DNA of 38,673 bases from an uncultured Flavobacteriaceae bacterium (GCA_905479095.1 CAJQLD010000069.1:1-38673); one strand, 5' to 3'; shown: positions 25,369 to 34,348, numbered from the stretch's first letter. Notes: generated by a model from the sequence alone, not told the origin. Numbers and translations: made by a program.

Positions 25369-26276
25369 TGCAAACGTTTTATAGTCACGGAAAATTATTA
25401 ATTAGTGCCGAATATGCGGTTTTAGATGGTGCATTGGCATTGGCATTACCCACAAAATTTGGGCAATCCTTACAGGTTGAATCGACACCAAATCAAAAAA
25501 TAGTTTGGAAAAGTATTTCGAATAAAGGCACTGTTTGGTTTGAAACCGAATTCATAATAGATACCACCCTAAAATTCATTTCGAAAGACACGTCCGATAT
25601 TGCACTTCGTTTAGTACAAATTTTGGAAGCGATACAACGTTTAAATCCTGGACATTTCAAAGCAGATGCAGGCTTTTCAATCACCTCTACGCTCGAATTT
25701 CCTGAAAATTGGGGGCTTGGATCCTCCTCCACTTTGATTACTAATTTAGCAGAATGGGCAACAGTTGATGCGTTTAAACTCCTCGAATTAACCTTTGGGG
25801 GTAGTGGATTTGACATTGCGTGTGCACAACACGACTCGGCTATTTTATATCAATTAAAGTCTGGAAAACCAACCATTAAATCGGTCGTATTTTCGCCGCC
25901 TTTTTTAGACGCTTTATTTTTTGTGCATCGCAATCAAAAACAAAACAGTAGAGAAGGCATTAAATCTTATAAAACTCGTACAGCGAATCAAACACTTGAT
26001 TTTTCAGTAGTAAATAAAATGACTTTAGACCTTTTAAATTGTCTCGATTTAAAAACGTTTGAATCCCTCATTGAACAGCATGAGCGTTACATCTCTAATC
26101 TCATTCAACAACCGCCTTTAAAGGAGGTCCTTTTTTCGGATTATGAGGGTGCTATTAAGAGTTTAGGCGCTTGGGGTGGGGACTTTTTCTTAGCGAGTGG
26201 CAGCACTGCTTCTATGGCCTATTTTGAGGCAAAAGGGTTTGAGACCATCGTTCCTTATTCAGAAATGATTTTATAA
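25368..26276 (+). CDS. GYDIA-type GHMP kinase (mevalonate-pathway candidate)
   Basis: A 302-aa GHMP-superfamily protein. It opens with YSHGKLLISAEYAVLDGALA, the family's N-terminal substrate-binding segment. The ATP loop appears as NWGLGSSSTLITN near residue 117, and GGSGFDIACA near 145 is the GYDIA motif with Phe for Tyr. The last motif is AWGGDFFLASG near 267. GHMP kinases phosphorylate small alcohols or phosphates, including mevalonate and phosphomevalonate. The one-base overlap with HMG-CoA reductase argues for a mevalonate-pathway step, probably kinase, though the exact substrate is not established by sequence. A strong terminator follows the stop. Confidence 0.88.
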   Translation: MQTFYSHGKLLISAEYAVLDGALALALPTKFGQSLQVESTPNQKIVWKSISNKGTVWFETEFIIDTTLKFISKDTSDIALRLVQILEAIQRLNPGHFKADAGFSITSTLEFPENWGLGSSSTLITNLAEWATVDAFKLLELTFGGSGFDIACAQHDSAILYQLKSGKPTIKSVVFSPPFLDALFFVHRNQKQNSREGIKSYKTRTANQTLDFSVVNKMTLDLLNCLDLKTFESLIEQHERYISNLIQQPPLKEVLFSDYEGAIKSLGAWGGDFFLASGSTASMAYFEAKGFETIVPYSEMIL

Positions 26277-26306
26277 AAAAAAGGATCCATTTCTGAATCC
26301 TTTTTT
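26277..26306. terminator. Bidirectional intrinsic terminator
   Basis: AAAAAAGGAT (26277-26286) pairs perfectly with ATCCTTTTTT (26297-26306) around a 10-base loop. On each strand the stem runs into a T tract, so it can end the kinase transcript (+) and the ppiD operon (-). It lies between the two convergent stops. Confidence 0.85.
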
Positions 26307-26328
26307 ATCTAGTATTTTAATTTATTTG

Positions 26329-28470
26329 TTAGTAAAACGTCGCTCTGTAATCTTCGATCTCAGAAGCATCTTTTAATGCATTATATAATTGTGAATTCAC
26401 AGCATTTGATTTTGTCTGACCAACACGATTTGCTGCCGCTTGGTAATTTGGCAACGCATCTGCTGGCGTTGATTTGATCAACTGAACTGCATACACGCCA
26501 TTGGCACCTACAATTAATTGAGAAGTAGCTCCTTCTTCCAATCCAAAAGCGGTTCCAATAACTCTAGGTTCTCTTCCTGCTCCTGATAATGTTGGGTTTT
26601 TCATATTAACCGCCGAAGCCGTTTTTACGGTTTGATTTTCTGCCGATGCAATCGCCTCTAAAGTCGTTGCAGTTACACGGCTCTTAATTAATGCCGCTTT
26701 CATTTCTTTTCTGATTTCTGGAAGTGCTGTCACAGAAGCATTTTCTGTACTCATAAGTCCAGCTTCATTCACTGCTGTAATTTTAGCAACGACAAAACCA
26801 CCACCAGATGTATTGAAACTTTTAAAATCTCCTGCTTCAACACCATCATCAAATGCCCATCTCACAATGGATCTTTGAACTCCAAGGCCAGGAATCGTTT
26901 CATCCAATTCTTTTATACTGCTTACAGGAACTGTAGTATAGTTGTTCTCTTTTGCGACTTCGTTGAAATCGGCGTTTGCAACCGCAATCTCAAATTTAGA
27001 TTTGTTCTTAAACACATCATCAATGGTTTTGATTGATGGCTCAATATCTTGAACGATTGTAGCTACTTTATAGGCTTGTTGTTTTTTACCTTGGCTAAGA
27101 ACTTCAATAATATGGTATCCGAAATCTGTTTTCACAACGCCTAAACTTCCTTTAGGATTTTCAAAAGCATAAGCTTTAAATTCTTTTGCAAATCCATCAG
27201 CATAAGCAAATTCAATTTCCCCGTCTTTTTCATTACTTACTTTATCAGATGATAAAGACAATAAGCTTTTAAATTTTGAGCGCTTAGATCTAATTGCATT
27301 ATAAATACTATCCGCAGTGGTTTTCGCTTGAGCATCTGTTTTAGTCACTGTAGCATCAGCACGAGTAGACCCAATAAAAGGAATCAGTATGTGACGTACT
27401 TTGGTTGAATCAGCAATCATTTTTTTAGATACCAATTTTGATAATTTATAAGATGTACCATCTTTATAAGGTCCGTAAACCTCATTTAAACTTAAACCTA
27501 TGAGTGCTTGTGCATTTGGTAGTTTAGACTCAAACACATACTCATCGTTAAATTTAGATGAAGAGTTCGCATTTACAAAAGCCTTTGAATCAGAAGTGTT
27601 CTTAAAACCAACCACTGTTTCATTTGCTTTGGCAGCTTCATTAAACTCTACTTTGTCTTCAATTAAGGCCGTTAGATCTGCTTGAATTGTTTGCTCATCT
27701 TCTAAAGAGGCTGTCTCTTTAAACTGAACATACACCAAGTTTCTTGATGCTTCTACTTCGTATTTTTTTGGAAACTTCTTAATGTAGTTTGTGATGTCCG
27801 ATTTTTTAACGGTCAACACACTATCCGGAATTGAAGAAAAAGGAATTTGAACATACTTCAAATCTACTTTATCATTTTCAAGTTGATATTCTAATTCACC
27901 TTCCGTTAGTGTTCCAACAACGCCTGCTTTCACAAGATTAAAATACGTTTGTTGAACGCCGGTTTGAGAAATGTTTTGCTCAAAATCGGTCCAGGCTTTA
28001 TAATTCACAGGACTTCCATTTAAAGTCGTCGATTCTGGTGCGATGGCTTTTAGATTTGCGATAAACTCATTGAGCTTATCTTCATCAAATAAACCTGCTT
28101 CATTTTTAAACTCCTCGAAAGTGCCTAAATTTTGTTTTAACAATTGACGCATATAATCTCTTTCGATGGAGATTCCAACGGCATCATATTGTGTTTTCAT
28201 CACTTTATTTCTTACTTCCTGGTCCCAAACACGGTTCATTGCTTGTGTATTGGTTACGGAACCTCCAGATTGACGTTGTACATTTTCAACTTGATTCATG
28301 AAAGCATCTCTTTCGATGTCTTCGCCGTTGATCGTTGCTACAACGGTTTGAGATTTTGAGGACGAACCTAAGTTTTGAAAAATATCTCCAATGATGAATG
28401 AAAACAACGCCAATGCGATGATAATGATTAAGAATATAGAACGTTGTCTAATTTTATTTAAAACTGCCAT
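26329..28470 (-). CDS. PpiD/SurA-like membrane-anchored peptidylprolyl isomerase
   Basis: A 713-aa periplasmic folding factor held by one N-terminal helix (about residues 12-30, IFLIIIIALALFSFIIG). A SurA_N/PpiD-like helical region (about 35-230) is followed by a parvulin-type PPIase domain near 355-465 (VRHILIPF ... GYHIIEVL). A second, more degenerate region fills the C-terminal part. PpiD-type proteins work near the Sec translocon to help newly exported proteins fold. It is the last gene of the seven-gene envelope operon, 100 bp after the CNNM-type gene, and ends at the bidirectional terminator. Confidence 0.9.
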   Translation of the reverse strand: MAVLNKIRQRSIFLIIIIALALFSFIIGDIFQNLGSSSKSQTVVATINGEDIERDAFMNQVENVQRQSGGSVTNTQAMNRVWDQEVRNKVMKTQYDAVGISIERDYMRQLLKQNLGTFEEFKNEAGLFDEDKLNEFIANLKAIAPESTTLNGSPVNYKAWTDFEQNISQTGVQQTYFNLVKAGVVGTLTEGELEYQLENDKVDLKYVQIPFSSIPDSVLTVKKSDITNYIKKFPKKYEVEASRNLVYVQFKETASLEDEQTIQADLTALIEDKVEFNEAAKANETVVGFKNTSDSKAFVNANSSSKFNDEYVFESKLPNAQALIGLSLNEVYGPYKDGTSYKLSKLVSKKMIADSTKVRHILIPFIGSTRADATVTKTDAQAKTTADSIYNAIRSKRSKFKSLLSLSSDKVSNEKDGEIEFAYADGFAKEFKAYAFENPKGSLGVVKTDFGYHIIEVLSQGKKQQAYKVATIVQDIEPSIKTIDDVFKNKSKFEIAVANADFNEVAKENNYTTVPVSSIKELDETIPGLGVQRSIVRWAFDDGVEAGDFKSFNTSGGGFVVAKITAVNEAGLMSTENASVTALPEIRKEMKAALIKSRVTATTLEAIASAENQTVKTASAVNMKNPTLSGAGREPRVIGTAFGLEEGATSQLIVGANGVYAVQLIKSTPADALPNYQAAANRVGQTKSNAVNSQLYNALKDASEIEDYRATFY

Positions 28471-28570
28471 TTGTAGTGTGTGTTATTTTTTTAAATATAG
28501 TGGACGAAAATACCAATTTCTTTGAAATAATGAAAGGAGAAAAGAATATAATTCTGAGCAACTGCTTTAT

Positions 28571-29860
28571 TTAAGACACTTCTACGATTTTGAGCGTCAC
28601 TAATTCGATTTTGGTATTAGAAACTTCCTTGATTGTCACATGAAATTGATGGATTCTTATTTCTTGATTTTGTTCTGGAATTTCTTCGGTATGGTTCACA
28701 ATAAACCCACCGAGGGTTTCGTAATTTTCACTTTCGGGAAGTTGAAGCCTGTAAGTTTCGTTAATATAATCCACCTCTAACCTAGCTGAAAACAAATAGG
28801 TATTGTCTTTTAATTTTTCTTCAATAAAATCCATCGTATCGTGTTCATCTTCAATTTCACCAACAAGTTCTTCAACAATATCTTCGACGGTCATAATACC
28901 CGAGGTGCCACCATATTCATCCAAAACAACCGCTAAACTTTTACGCTTTTTAATGAGAACATTCAAGACATCTTTTGCCAACATCGTTTCGGGCACATAT
29001 TCTACAGGCCTTAACATTGATTTTATATTTTTAGGATGTTTAAATAAATCAAACGAATGGACATACCCTAAAATATCATCGATAGTAGTTTTATAAACGA
29101 GTATTTTTGAATGGCCTGTTTGGGTGAAGGATTCATTGAGACTCTGGATCGTCTCGTGAATTTCAATGGCTGTCAACTCTGTTCGAGGCACCATTACTTC
29201 TCTTGATTTTACTTCCGAGAATTCGAGTGCATTTTGAAAAATCTGAATTTCACTATCGATGGTGTCGTGAGCTTCCACAGATTCCATTTGTTCGCTTATG
29301 TAATTTCCTAGCTCAACTTTCGAAAAAGCAAGCTGAACCTCATCTCCTTCTGTTTTAAATAATGTTTTTAAAACTACATCTGAAATCCAAATGACAAAAT
29401 CAGAAACTAATGAAAATAAAATATAAAATATGTAAACAGGAACTGCAAACAGTTTGAGCAATGAATTGGCATAAATCTGAAAAAAAACTTTTGGCAAAAA
29501 TTCGGCAGTTACCAGTATTACAAGCGTCGAGATTACGGTTTGTGTAAGTAATGACAATTCGTTAAGCAGGTAATTAATAAGTATGTTAGAAGACGGTAAA
29601 TGCGCTGCAAACCAATCTACCAGTATATCCCCCATATAAAACCCGTAAATCACAAGAGCAATATTATTCCCGATGAGCATAGTTGCGATGAACTTGGAGG
29701 GTTTTGCAGTTATTTTAGTGAGTAAATTTGATAAAAGGTCGCCTTGTTTTTTTTCAATTTCAATATGAATTTTATTTGAGGACACATAAGCAATCTCCAT
29801 CCCAGAAAAAAATGCAGATAAAATCAAACTTAAAATAATGACAATAATATCTATGGTCAT
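28571..29860 (-). CDS. Hemolysin-family CNNM/CBS/CorC protein
   Basis: A 429-aa inner-membrane protein. The DUF21/CNNM transmembrane domain covers about residues 1-160 with the SAFFSGMEIAYVSSNK start typical of the family. A CBS pair follows (about 205-325, with SREVMVPRTEL and VVLDEYGGTSGIMTVEDIVEE), then a CorC_HlyC transporter-associated domain (about 340-425). The family is linked to magnesium or cobalt efflux; the hemolysin name is historical. GldE, a gliding protein, has the same architecture, but I see no gliding genes next to it. It starts 2 bp after the 63-aa gene. Confidence 0.9.
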   Translation of the reverse strand: MTIDIIVIILSLILSAFFSGMEIAYVSSNKIHIEIEKKQGDLLSNLLTKITAKPSKFIATMLIGNNIALVIYGFYMGDILVDWFAAHLPSSNILINYLLNELSLLTQTVISTLVILVTAEFLPKVFFQIYANSLLKLFAVPVYIFYILFSLVSDFVIWISDVVLKTLFKTEGDEVQLAFSKVELGNYISEQMESVEAHDTIDSEIQIFQNALEFSEVKSREVMVPRTELTAIEIHETIQSLNESFTQTGHSKILVYKTTIDDILGYVHSFDLFKHPKNIKSMLRPVEYVPETMLAKDVLNVLIKKRKSLAVVLDEYGGTSGIMTVEDIVEELVGEIEDEHDTMDFIEEKLKDNTYLFSARLEVDYINETYRLQLPESENYETLGGFIVNHTEEIPEQNQEIRIHQFHVTIKEVSNTKIELVTLKIVEVS

Positions 29861-29862
29861 GA

Positions 29863-30054
29863 TTATAGTTTACCGCGATCTTCAAAACGCTTTCTGAATT
29901 TTTTACGGAAAAAAAACATAAAAACGGCAAGAACTGCAAAAAACAAAGATAAGTAAGCAGCATTTCGGTCACTGTCCCATTTACTAGACATGTCTACTAC
30001 AAAAAGGGCTGCAAATACTAAATATAAATATTGTAAAAGCGAAAGAATTTTCAT
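29863..30054 (-). CDS. Small two-helix membrane protein (63 aa)
   Basis: A 63-aa protein with two hydrophobic segments (about residues 4-22 and 32-48), a short polar link (SSKWDSDRNAA) and a strongly basic C-terminus (RKKFRKRFEDRGKL), so both ends should be cytoplasmic. I recognise no named family, but position and spacing are those of a real gene: it lies between lptC (39 bp) and the CNNM-type gene (2 bp) on the same strand. A helper of either neighbour is possible but unproven. Confidence 0.78.
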   Translation of the reverse strand: MKILSLLQYLYLVFAALFVVDMSSKWDSDRNAAYLSLFFAVLAVFMFFFRKKFRKRFEDRGKL

Positions 30055-30093
30055 TTTTTAAATTTCAATTAAATTACAAAGTAAAGATACAAA

Positions 30094-30648
30094 TTATTCG
30101 TCAACAAAAATTCGTCCCTTCACTTTTAGCACTTGTGCGTTGGTGAAATTTTTATTTGAATCAAATCCATTTCCATTAGTAATATAGTCTTTGGTTCTGA
30201 ATTTTACGGGGTGATTGGTAAATAGCCATTCCTTTTTTTGGTCATAAAAAAGTTGTTCTGTGAATAAGGTATCATTAGTGGAGGTAGTCAAAACCACATT
30301 GCCTTGTAGGTCAATAATATCTGTTTTATTGAATACAATTGCAAAGTCTGATTTGATGGTGCTTTTTTGATCCTTTTCATCAAACATAGTAAGGTTTACG
30401 CCTTCTGGGAATTCATAAAACGGAAAATCTCTGTTAGAAAAATTTAGCATTTTTGGGCTAATTAGAATCGAGGTTAAACGCCCAGAATCCGTGTATTTTG
30501 TATTGATGTTTTCTGCAACAGACATAGGTACATAGGTCTCTATTCCTACGTTCTGAACTTCTTTTAGTGTATTATTACAAGAAAAAAACATCGCTACCGC
30601 AAATAGGATAACGATGTTTTTTAATGATATGTTAGTGTTTATAGTCAT
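30094..30648 (-). CDS. lptC: LPS export protein LptC
   Basis: A 184-aa periplasmic protein with an N-terminal hydrophobic segment and a possible lipobox FFSC (Cys24), so it may be lipid-anchored rather than held by a helix as in E. coli. The mature part has the LptC beta-jellyroll pattern: RLTSILISPKMLNF, then FPEGVNLTMFDE, AIVFNKTDIIDLQGNVVL and TNGNGFDSNKNF. LptC takes lipopolysaccharide from LptB2FG and passes it to LptA on the way to the outer membrane. Its ATG shares a base with the stop of the upstream TPR gene (TAATG), so they are coupled. Confidence 0.88.
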   Translation of the reverse strand: MTINTNISLKNIVILFAVAMFFSCNNTLKEVQNVGIETYVPMSVAENINTKYTDSGRLTSILISPKMLNFSNRDFPFYEFPEGVNLTMFDEKDQKSTIKSDFAIVFNKTDIIDLQGNVVLTTSTNDTLFTEQLFYDQKKEWLFTNHPVKFRTKDYITNGNGFDSNKNFTNAQVLKVKGRIFVDE

Positions 30649-32024
30649 TAAAGAGCTGGGACTGAAACACTACGTTGAATCCAACACCCAACATTAATCA
30701 CTTGACCTGCGCGTCCTGAAGAAAATATTTCACTTTTCTGAGGGGCTTTGGCAGTGTAATTAGCAATTGATTTACCTGCATTTTTTTTCATAGTTGGATC
30801 GACTCTCCCTGCTTTTGCGGCTTCTTTTGCCGCTAACCAATAGACCGCGCGTTTGGAAAAATTATCCGTTCCACAATCATTAGCACTTTTAGCATACATC
30901 GCTGCAATGGCTAAATAGGCTTTTCCCATACTTGGGTTTGTTTTTAGCGTTTTCATGTAGTAAGTTCTTGCTTGACTGAAGCGTCCTTTCTTTTTGAAAT
31001 TGGTCGCAATCTTATATAGGATTTTAGATTTTTCAAAACTATCAACTTCCAATTCAACCGCTTGGTTATAGAAACTAAGTGCTTCCGAATTTTTCCCTGC
31101 TTTTTCTTTTAATATTCCTAAATAAAAGGCCGTATCTGCATTCGGTTCGAGTGCGTTTTTTTGTTCCACAATTTGAACAAATAAAACATCGTCATTACAT
31201 CCTTTTGCATACATTCTGTTCATGGCTCTTTGTAACCAAACTCCATCATTTTTGTACGCTTCAAAATCTCTAGAGTATAATGGAATTAAGTTTTCACAAT
31301 TAGCTCTTGAGCCTAGTTTCGTATCAATACTTCCTGCAATTTGATCGTAGGCTTTTAAATAGCTGTTGTAGGATTTAAGACGTGAAGCGTCTTTTCTATC
31401 TAACTCCTTAACTTCTCCTTCTTCATCTAAAAATGCGTTCCTTTTATTGGTGTAATTTTTAACTTCAAAATCTACTTTTTCACTGATATCATCGTACTTA
31501 TTAAATAGCTCTTGTGCTGTTTTTGATGAAGCATCATACAAATCAACCATTAAAGAGAAATAAGTATATAAACTTTTTGGATTTGTAAACGTTTTGGGAT
31601 CAGAAGTATAAGCTGTATCAAATGCTGCATATAGCTCCTCATCTGACTTGTTTAACAATTCTCTGTTGTTATATTGTAACTGGGATGCTTTCGCAAGATA
31701 GGAACCTTGTGGTGTAATGTTAGGAAACACCTCGCTTCGTTCTTTCCAAAGTTTCAATAAATCATTAATAAATGCAATTTTCTCTTCCCCCTCTGTGTTC
31801 TTTATCTTAGAGGCCAAAATACGTTCTCCATATACAAACACTGCTTTATTGAATTTTGGGTTACGGTTACGTAATTCCATCCAAGGCGTATAGGCTGCAT
31901 CGTAGTTTTTAGATTTCGCATACTCACTAAAAATAGACAGCGTTTCCATGTCTTTTTCATTTTGAGCTATAGATATAAAGCTAAAAAAAATAAGTGTTAT
32001 GACTAAAGTGATTTTTGTTTTCAT
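30648..32024 (-). CDS. Secreted tetratricopeptide-repeat protein
   Basis: A 458-aa protein with signal peptide MKTKITLVITLIFFSFISIAQ, so it is periplasmic or surface-exposed. The central and C-terminal parts hold TPR-like helix pairs, clearest at about residues 295-390 (DTAFYLGILKEKAGKNSEAL; KILYKIATNFKKKGRFSQA; GKAYLAIAAMY). Two conserved cysteines near 245 and 275 and another pair near 388 and 445 could form disulfides. I chose the ATG at 32024; the upstream extension would need a TTG and would spoil the signal peptide. TPRs bind protein partners, so an assembly role between the barrel protein and LptC is plausible. Confidence 0.85.
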   Translation of the reverse strand: MKTKITLVITLIFFSFISIAQNEKDMETLSIFSEYAKSKNYDAAYTPWMELRNRNPKFNKAVFVYGERILASKIKNTEGEEKIAFINDLLKLWKERSEVFPNITPQGSYLAKASQLQYNNRELLNKSDEELYAAFDTAYTSDPKTFTNPKSLYTYFSLMVDLYDASSKTAQELFNKYDDISEKVDFEVKNYTNKRNAFLDEEGEVKELDRKDASRLKSYNSYLKAYDQIAGSIDTKLGSRANCENLIPLYSRDFEAYKNDGVWLQRAMNRMYAKGCNDDVLFVQIVEQKNALEPNADTAFYLGILKEKAGKNSEALSFYNQAVELEVDSFEKSKILYKIATNFKKKGRFSQARTYYMKTLKTNPSMGKAYLAIAAMYAKSANDCGTDNFSKRAVYWLAAKEAAKAGRVDPTMKKNAGKSIANYTAKAPQKSEIFSSGRAGQVINVGCWIQRSVSVPAL

Positions 32025-32085
32025 CTTAAATGATTTAATTGATTTCAAATAGTTGATACTGTATTATTATTCCGAATAGTGGTCC

Positions 32086-33393
32086 TTAATTAAACTTTCT
32101 TTTCTCAAACCAGCGATCGTTTAAAGACAAACTAATTTGGAAGTTTACAAAATTTTCTTGTACTAAATTCGCATTGGTGGTTCCTCGTTTTCCGATCTCA
32201 ACTCCAAGGTTGGCATTGGAAAAAACGCGTCCCACTGGTAACCCCATACCAAAAGATATGCCAAACTCCTTAATAGCTTGATCGTTCACAATCAATCCTG
32301 TGTTTTCAAAACGGAGTCCTGCTCTGTAAACCACCCGTTTTAAATAATTGTTAAACGAATCGTATCTTGGAATGTAAAAACCTCCCAATGAAATGGTAGA
32401 AGCATCTTCAAAAACAGCATTATCAATCGTCACTAATCGATTTGTGTACTGACTGGCCTTTAGAAGCGTGTATTCTACGCCGGCAAACCATTTTCTAGGA
32501 TTCCCAACACCAACCCCTATTGAGGATTTAGTAGGGATTTTAAGGGTCGTGTTTTTTAAATTTTGAGATGCTAAATCAACATCAATTGTATTAATAGCAA
32601 AATCTTGATCGGTAGAGGGGTTTATCACAATGGATGAAAATGAACGTTCATTTTCAGAAGACAAATTAGACGTTGGTGAAAACGTTGCAGATGCCATCAA
32701 TTCTAAATTGTCCTTCAATAACTTAGAATATATAATTCCAAAATTAAATGAAATTCCTCCTAAATCGGAACGATTGACCTCACGACTATGGTATTGTAAA
32801 AAATCGCCGTCATCGTTATATCCGTATGCAATATTTGTATTGGTGATGTTTCCAAAATTATAATGTGTATCAATACCAACCCGAAGGTCTTTAGTAAGCT
32901 GATATCCGACCCCTACAAATACTTTATTTAATCCACCTTCGCCTCTGTACTTGTACTGAAGGACATCGTTCGCATCTATCGACTGCAATTTATAACCTAC
33001 TGAAGAGTAAGGAATGATTCCAAAACCAGCACCAAACTTACCTAACGGAATCGCGATCGCTAAATAATCAAAGGTGGTCGTATTAGCATTATCATTCGCC
33101 GATTCTGTTTTGAGGTTAACTGAAGATTGACTTCCTCCTACCGTATACTTTATAGGTCGAGCTTCGTTGTTGTAAAATTTTAAATTATTACCAGCATAGG
33201 AAGCCGGATTTCTTAAATTCAAATGTATACTATCGGAATAGACACTTAAGCCTCCCATAGATTGATTTTCTACAGTTCCTTTAAATTTTAAACTTCCTAA
33301 CCCATAAAATGAGTATGGAGAACTAGTCCCTTGTTGCGCAAAAGAATTGCATGTAAAAACAACAGTGATGAGTACTATAAACTTTTTTATCAT
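32086..33393 (-). CDS. Outer-membrane beta-barrel protein, OmpP1/FadL-like
   Basis: A 435-aa protein with a signal peptide ending near SFAQ. Alternating hydrophobic strands, many glycines and aromatic girdle residues run to the end (FQISLSLNDRWF), as expected for an outer-membrane barrel. The opening GTSSPYSFYGLGSLKFKGTVENQSMGG and the LNLRNPASYAG segment resemble the FadL/OmpP1-like proteins of Bacteroidota. The cargo is unknown. It overlaps coaX by 4 bp (ATGA) and is followed by the TPR gene after 61 bp. Confidence 0.82.
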   Translation of the reverse strand: MIKKFIVLITVVFTCNSFAQQGTSSPYSFYGLGSLKFKGTVENQSMGGLSVYSDSIHLNLRNPASYAGNNLKFYNNEARPIKYTVGGSQSSVNLKTESANDNANTTTFDYLAIAIPLGKFGAGFGIIPYSSVGYKLQSIDANDVLQYKYRGEGGLNKVFVGVGYQLTKDLRVGIDTHYNFGNITNTNIAYGYNDDGDFLQYHSREVNRSDLGGISFNFGIIYSKLLKDNLELMASATFSPTSNLSSENERSFSSIVINPSTDQDFAINTIDVDLASQNLKNTTLKIPTKSSIGVGVGNPRKWFAGVEYTLLKASQYTNRLVTIDNAVFEDASTISLGGFYIPRYDSFNNYLKRVVYRAGLRFENTGLIVNDQAIKEFGISFGMGLPVGRVFSNANLGVEIGKRGTTNANLVQENFVNFQISLSLNDRWFEKRKFN

Positions 33394-34121
33394 TCGTTTG
33401 AATTAAATTCTAGTAAAAAATTAAGTCCTTCTAAAAGAAAATTTGAATTCGCAAATATGCTAATTTTAAATTGCTTACACAAGAAATCTGCATCTCCTCC
33501 TGTTAAAATAACTGTTAAATCTGAATATTTATTTTGATATGCCTCAATAGTTCCTTCGATTTCAAGTAAAACACCATAAACGATTCCCGAATGAATTGAC
33601 GCTTCAGTCGATGTTCCCACCAAGGCTTCTGGCGCTTTGGGAGATACAAGCGGCAAACGGGACGTAAACGTATTTAAGGATTTATAGCGCATATTTAACC
33701 CTGGAGAAATGGCGCCTCCCAAGTACTGTTGTTGTGCATCTAGAAAGTCATATGTTATACAACTTCCGGCATCAATTACTAAAACATTTTTATTTGGAAA
33801 ATGTTTGACGGCCGCCGCCATAAGTGCTAAACGATCTACGCCCAAGGTCTGAGGGGTATCATACCTATTTTCAAAAGGCATCTTAAACGTTGGGACCAAA
33901 ACTTTAATTGGCAGTAATTTTTGAAGCAAATTAACGTCCGAAGTCTCTAATTTCATAACTGATGATAGGACTCCTTGTTTAATTTCAGGAAAAATAGCAA
34001 GAAGTTTCTCAACTTCTTCAACCAATACTGTGGTTGCTACTCTTTGTGTTTTTTTTATTTTACCTGCTTGAAAAACAGCTAGTTTAGTCGCTGTATTTCC
34101 AATGTCTATTATTAAATTCAT
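33390..34121 (-). CDS. coaX: Type III pantothenate kinase
   Basis: A cytoplasmic ASKHA-fold kinase that makes 4'-phosphopantothenate, the first step of coenzyme A synthesis. Motifs: IDIGNTATKLAVF at the start, TLGVDRLALMAA, the metal/ATP segment VIDAGSCITYDFLD, GGAISPGLNMRYKSL and ILTGGDADFL. The length of 243 aa is usual. I start it at ATG 34121 (MNLIIDIGNT), the family consensus; an ATG at 34130 would add MGE. A GGGAG lies between the two ATGs, too close to the inner one to settle the choice. It opens the seven-gene envelope operon, although CoA synthesis is unrelated to the envelope. Confidence 0.93.
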   Translation of the reverse strand: MNLIIDIGNTATKLAVFQAGKIKKTQRVATTVLVEEVEKLLAIFPEIKQGVLSSVMKLETSDVNLLQKLLPIKVLVPTFKMPFENRYDTPQTLGVDRLALMAAAVKHFPNKNVLVIDAGSCITYDFLDAQQQYLGGAISPGLNMRYKSLNTFTSRLPLVSPKAPEALVGTSTEASIHSGIVYGVLLEIEGTIEAYQNKYSDLTVILTGGDADFLCKQFKISIFANSNFLLEGLNFLLEFNSNE

Positions 34122-34172
34122 CTCTCCCATTTAGATTGTAAATTTACAAAACCATTTTTTATAAAAATTTAC

Positions 34173-34202
34173 TTTGCGAATATTAAAATTCCACTATATT
34201 TG
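34173..34202 (+). promoter_or_regulatory. Full Bacteroidota promoter for tRNA-Phe (TTTG-N18-TATATTTG)
   Basis: A -33 TTTG at 34173-34176 and a -7 TATATTTG at 34195-34202 with 18 bases between. The tRNA 5' end is 20 bases after the -7 element, a normal short leader for processing. Confidence 0.78.
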
Positions 34203-34221
34203 CAACCGCATTATGCGAGGA

Positions 34222-34294
34222 GGTGCCTTAGCTCAGTTGGTAGAGCAATGGACTGAAAATCCATGTGTCCCTGGTTCGATTCCTGGAGGCACCA
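34222..34294 (+). tRNA. tRNA-Phe (anticodon GAA)
   Basis: A 73-base cloverleaf. The acceptor stem GGTGCCT (34222-34228) pairs with AGGCACC (34287-34293), with discriminator A34294. The D arm is GCTC/GAGC. The anticodon stem is ATGGA/TCCAT around loop CTGAAAA, giving anticodon GAA at 34255-34257. The T loop is TTCGATT. No CCA is encoded. The T stem is CCTGG/CCTGG, which leaves a U-U mismatch at its centre (34272 with 34284). Confidence 0.97.
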
Positions 34295-34300
34295 CTTTAA

Positions 34301-34328
34301 AAAAAACCACTCATTTGAGTGGTTTTTT
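34301..34328. terminator. Strong bidirectional intrinsic terminator
   Basis: AAAAAACCACTCA (34301-34313) pairs perfectly with TGAGTGGTTTTTT (34316-34328). It follows the tRNA by 6 bases on the plus strand. On the minus strand it lies 49 bases after the stop of the T9SS protein gene and also ends in a T tract. Confidence 0.9.
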
Positions 34329-34348
34329 CATTTTTAATGCAATCGATA

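Noticed and set aside
28571-29860. Naming the CNNM/CBS/CorC protein GldE
   Set aside because: Architecture is shared by several paralogues and no gliding genes are adjacent, so the gliding-specific name is not supported.
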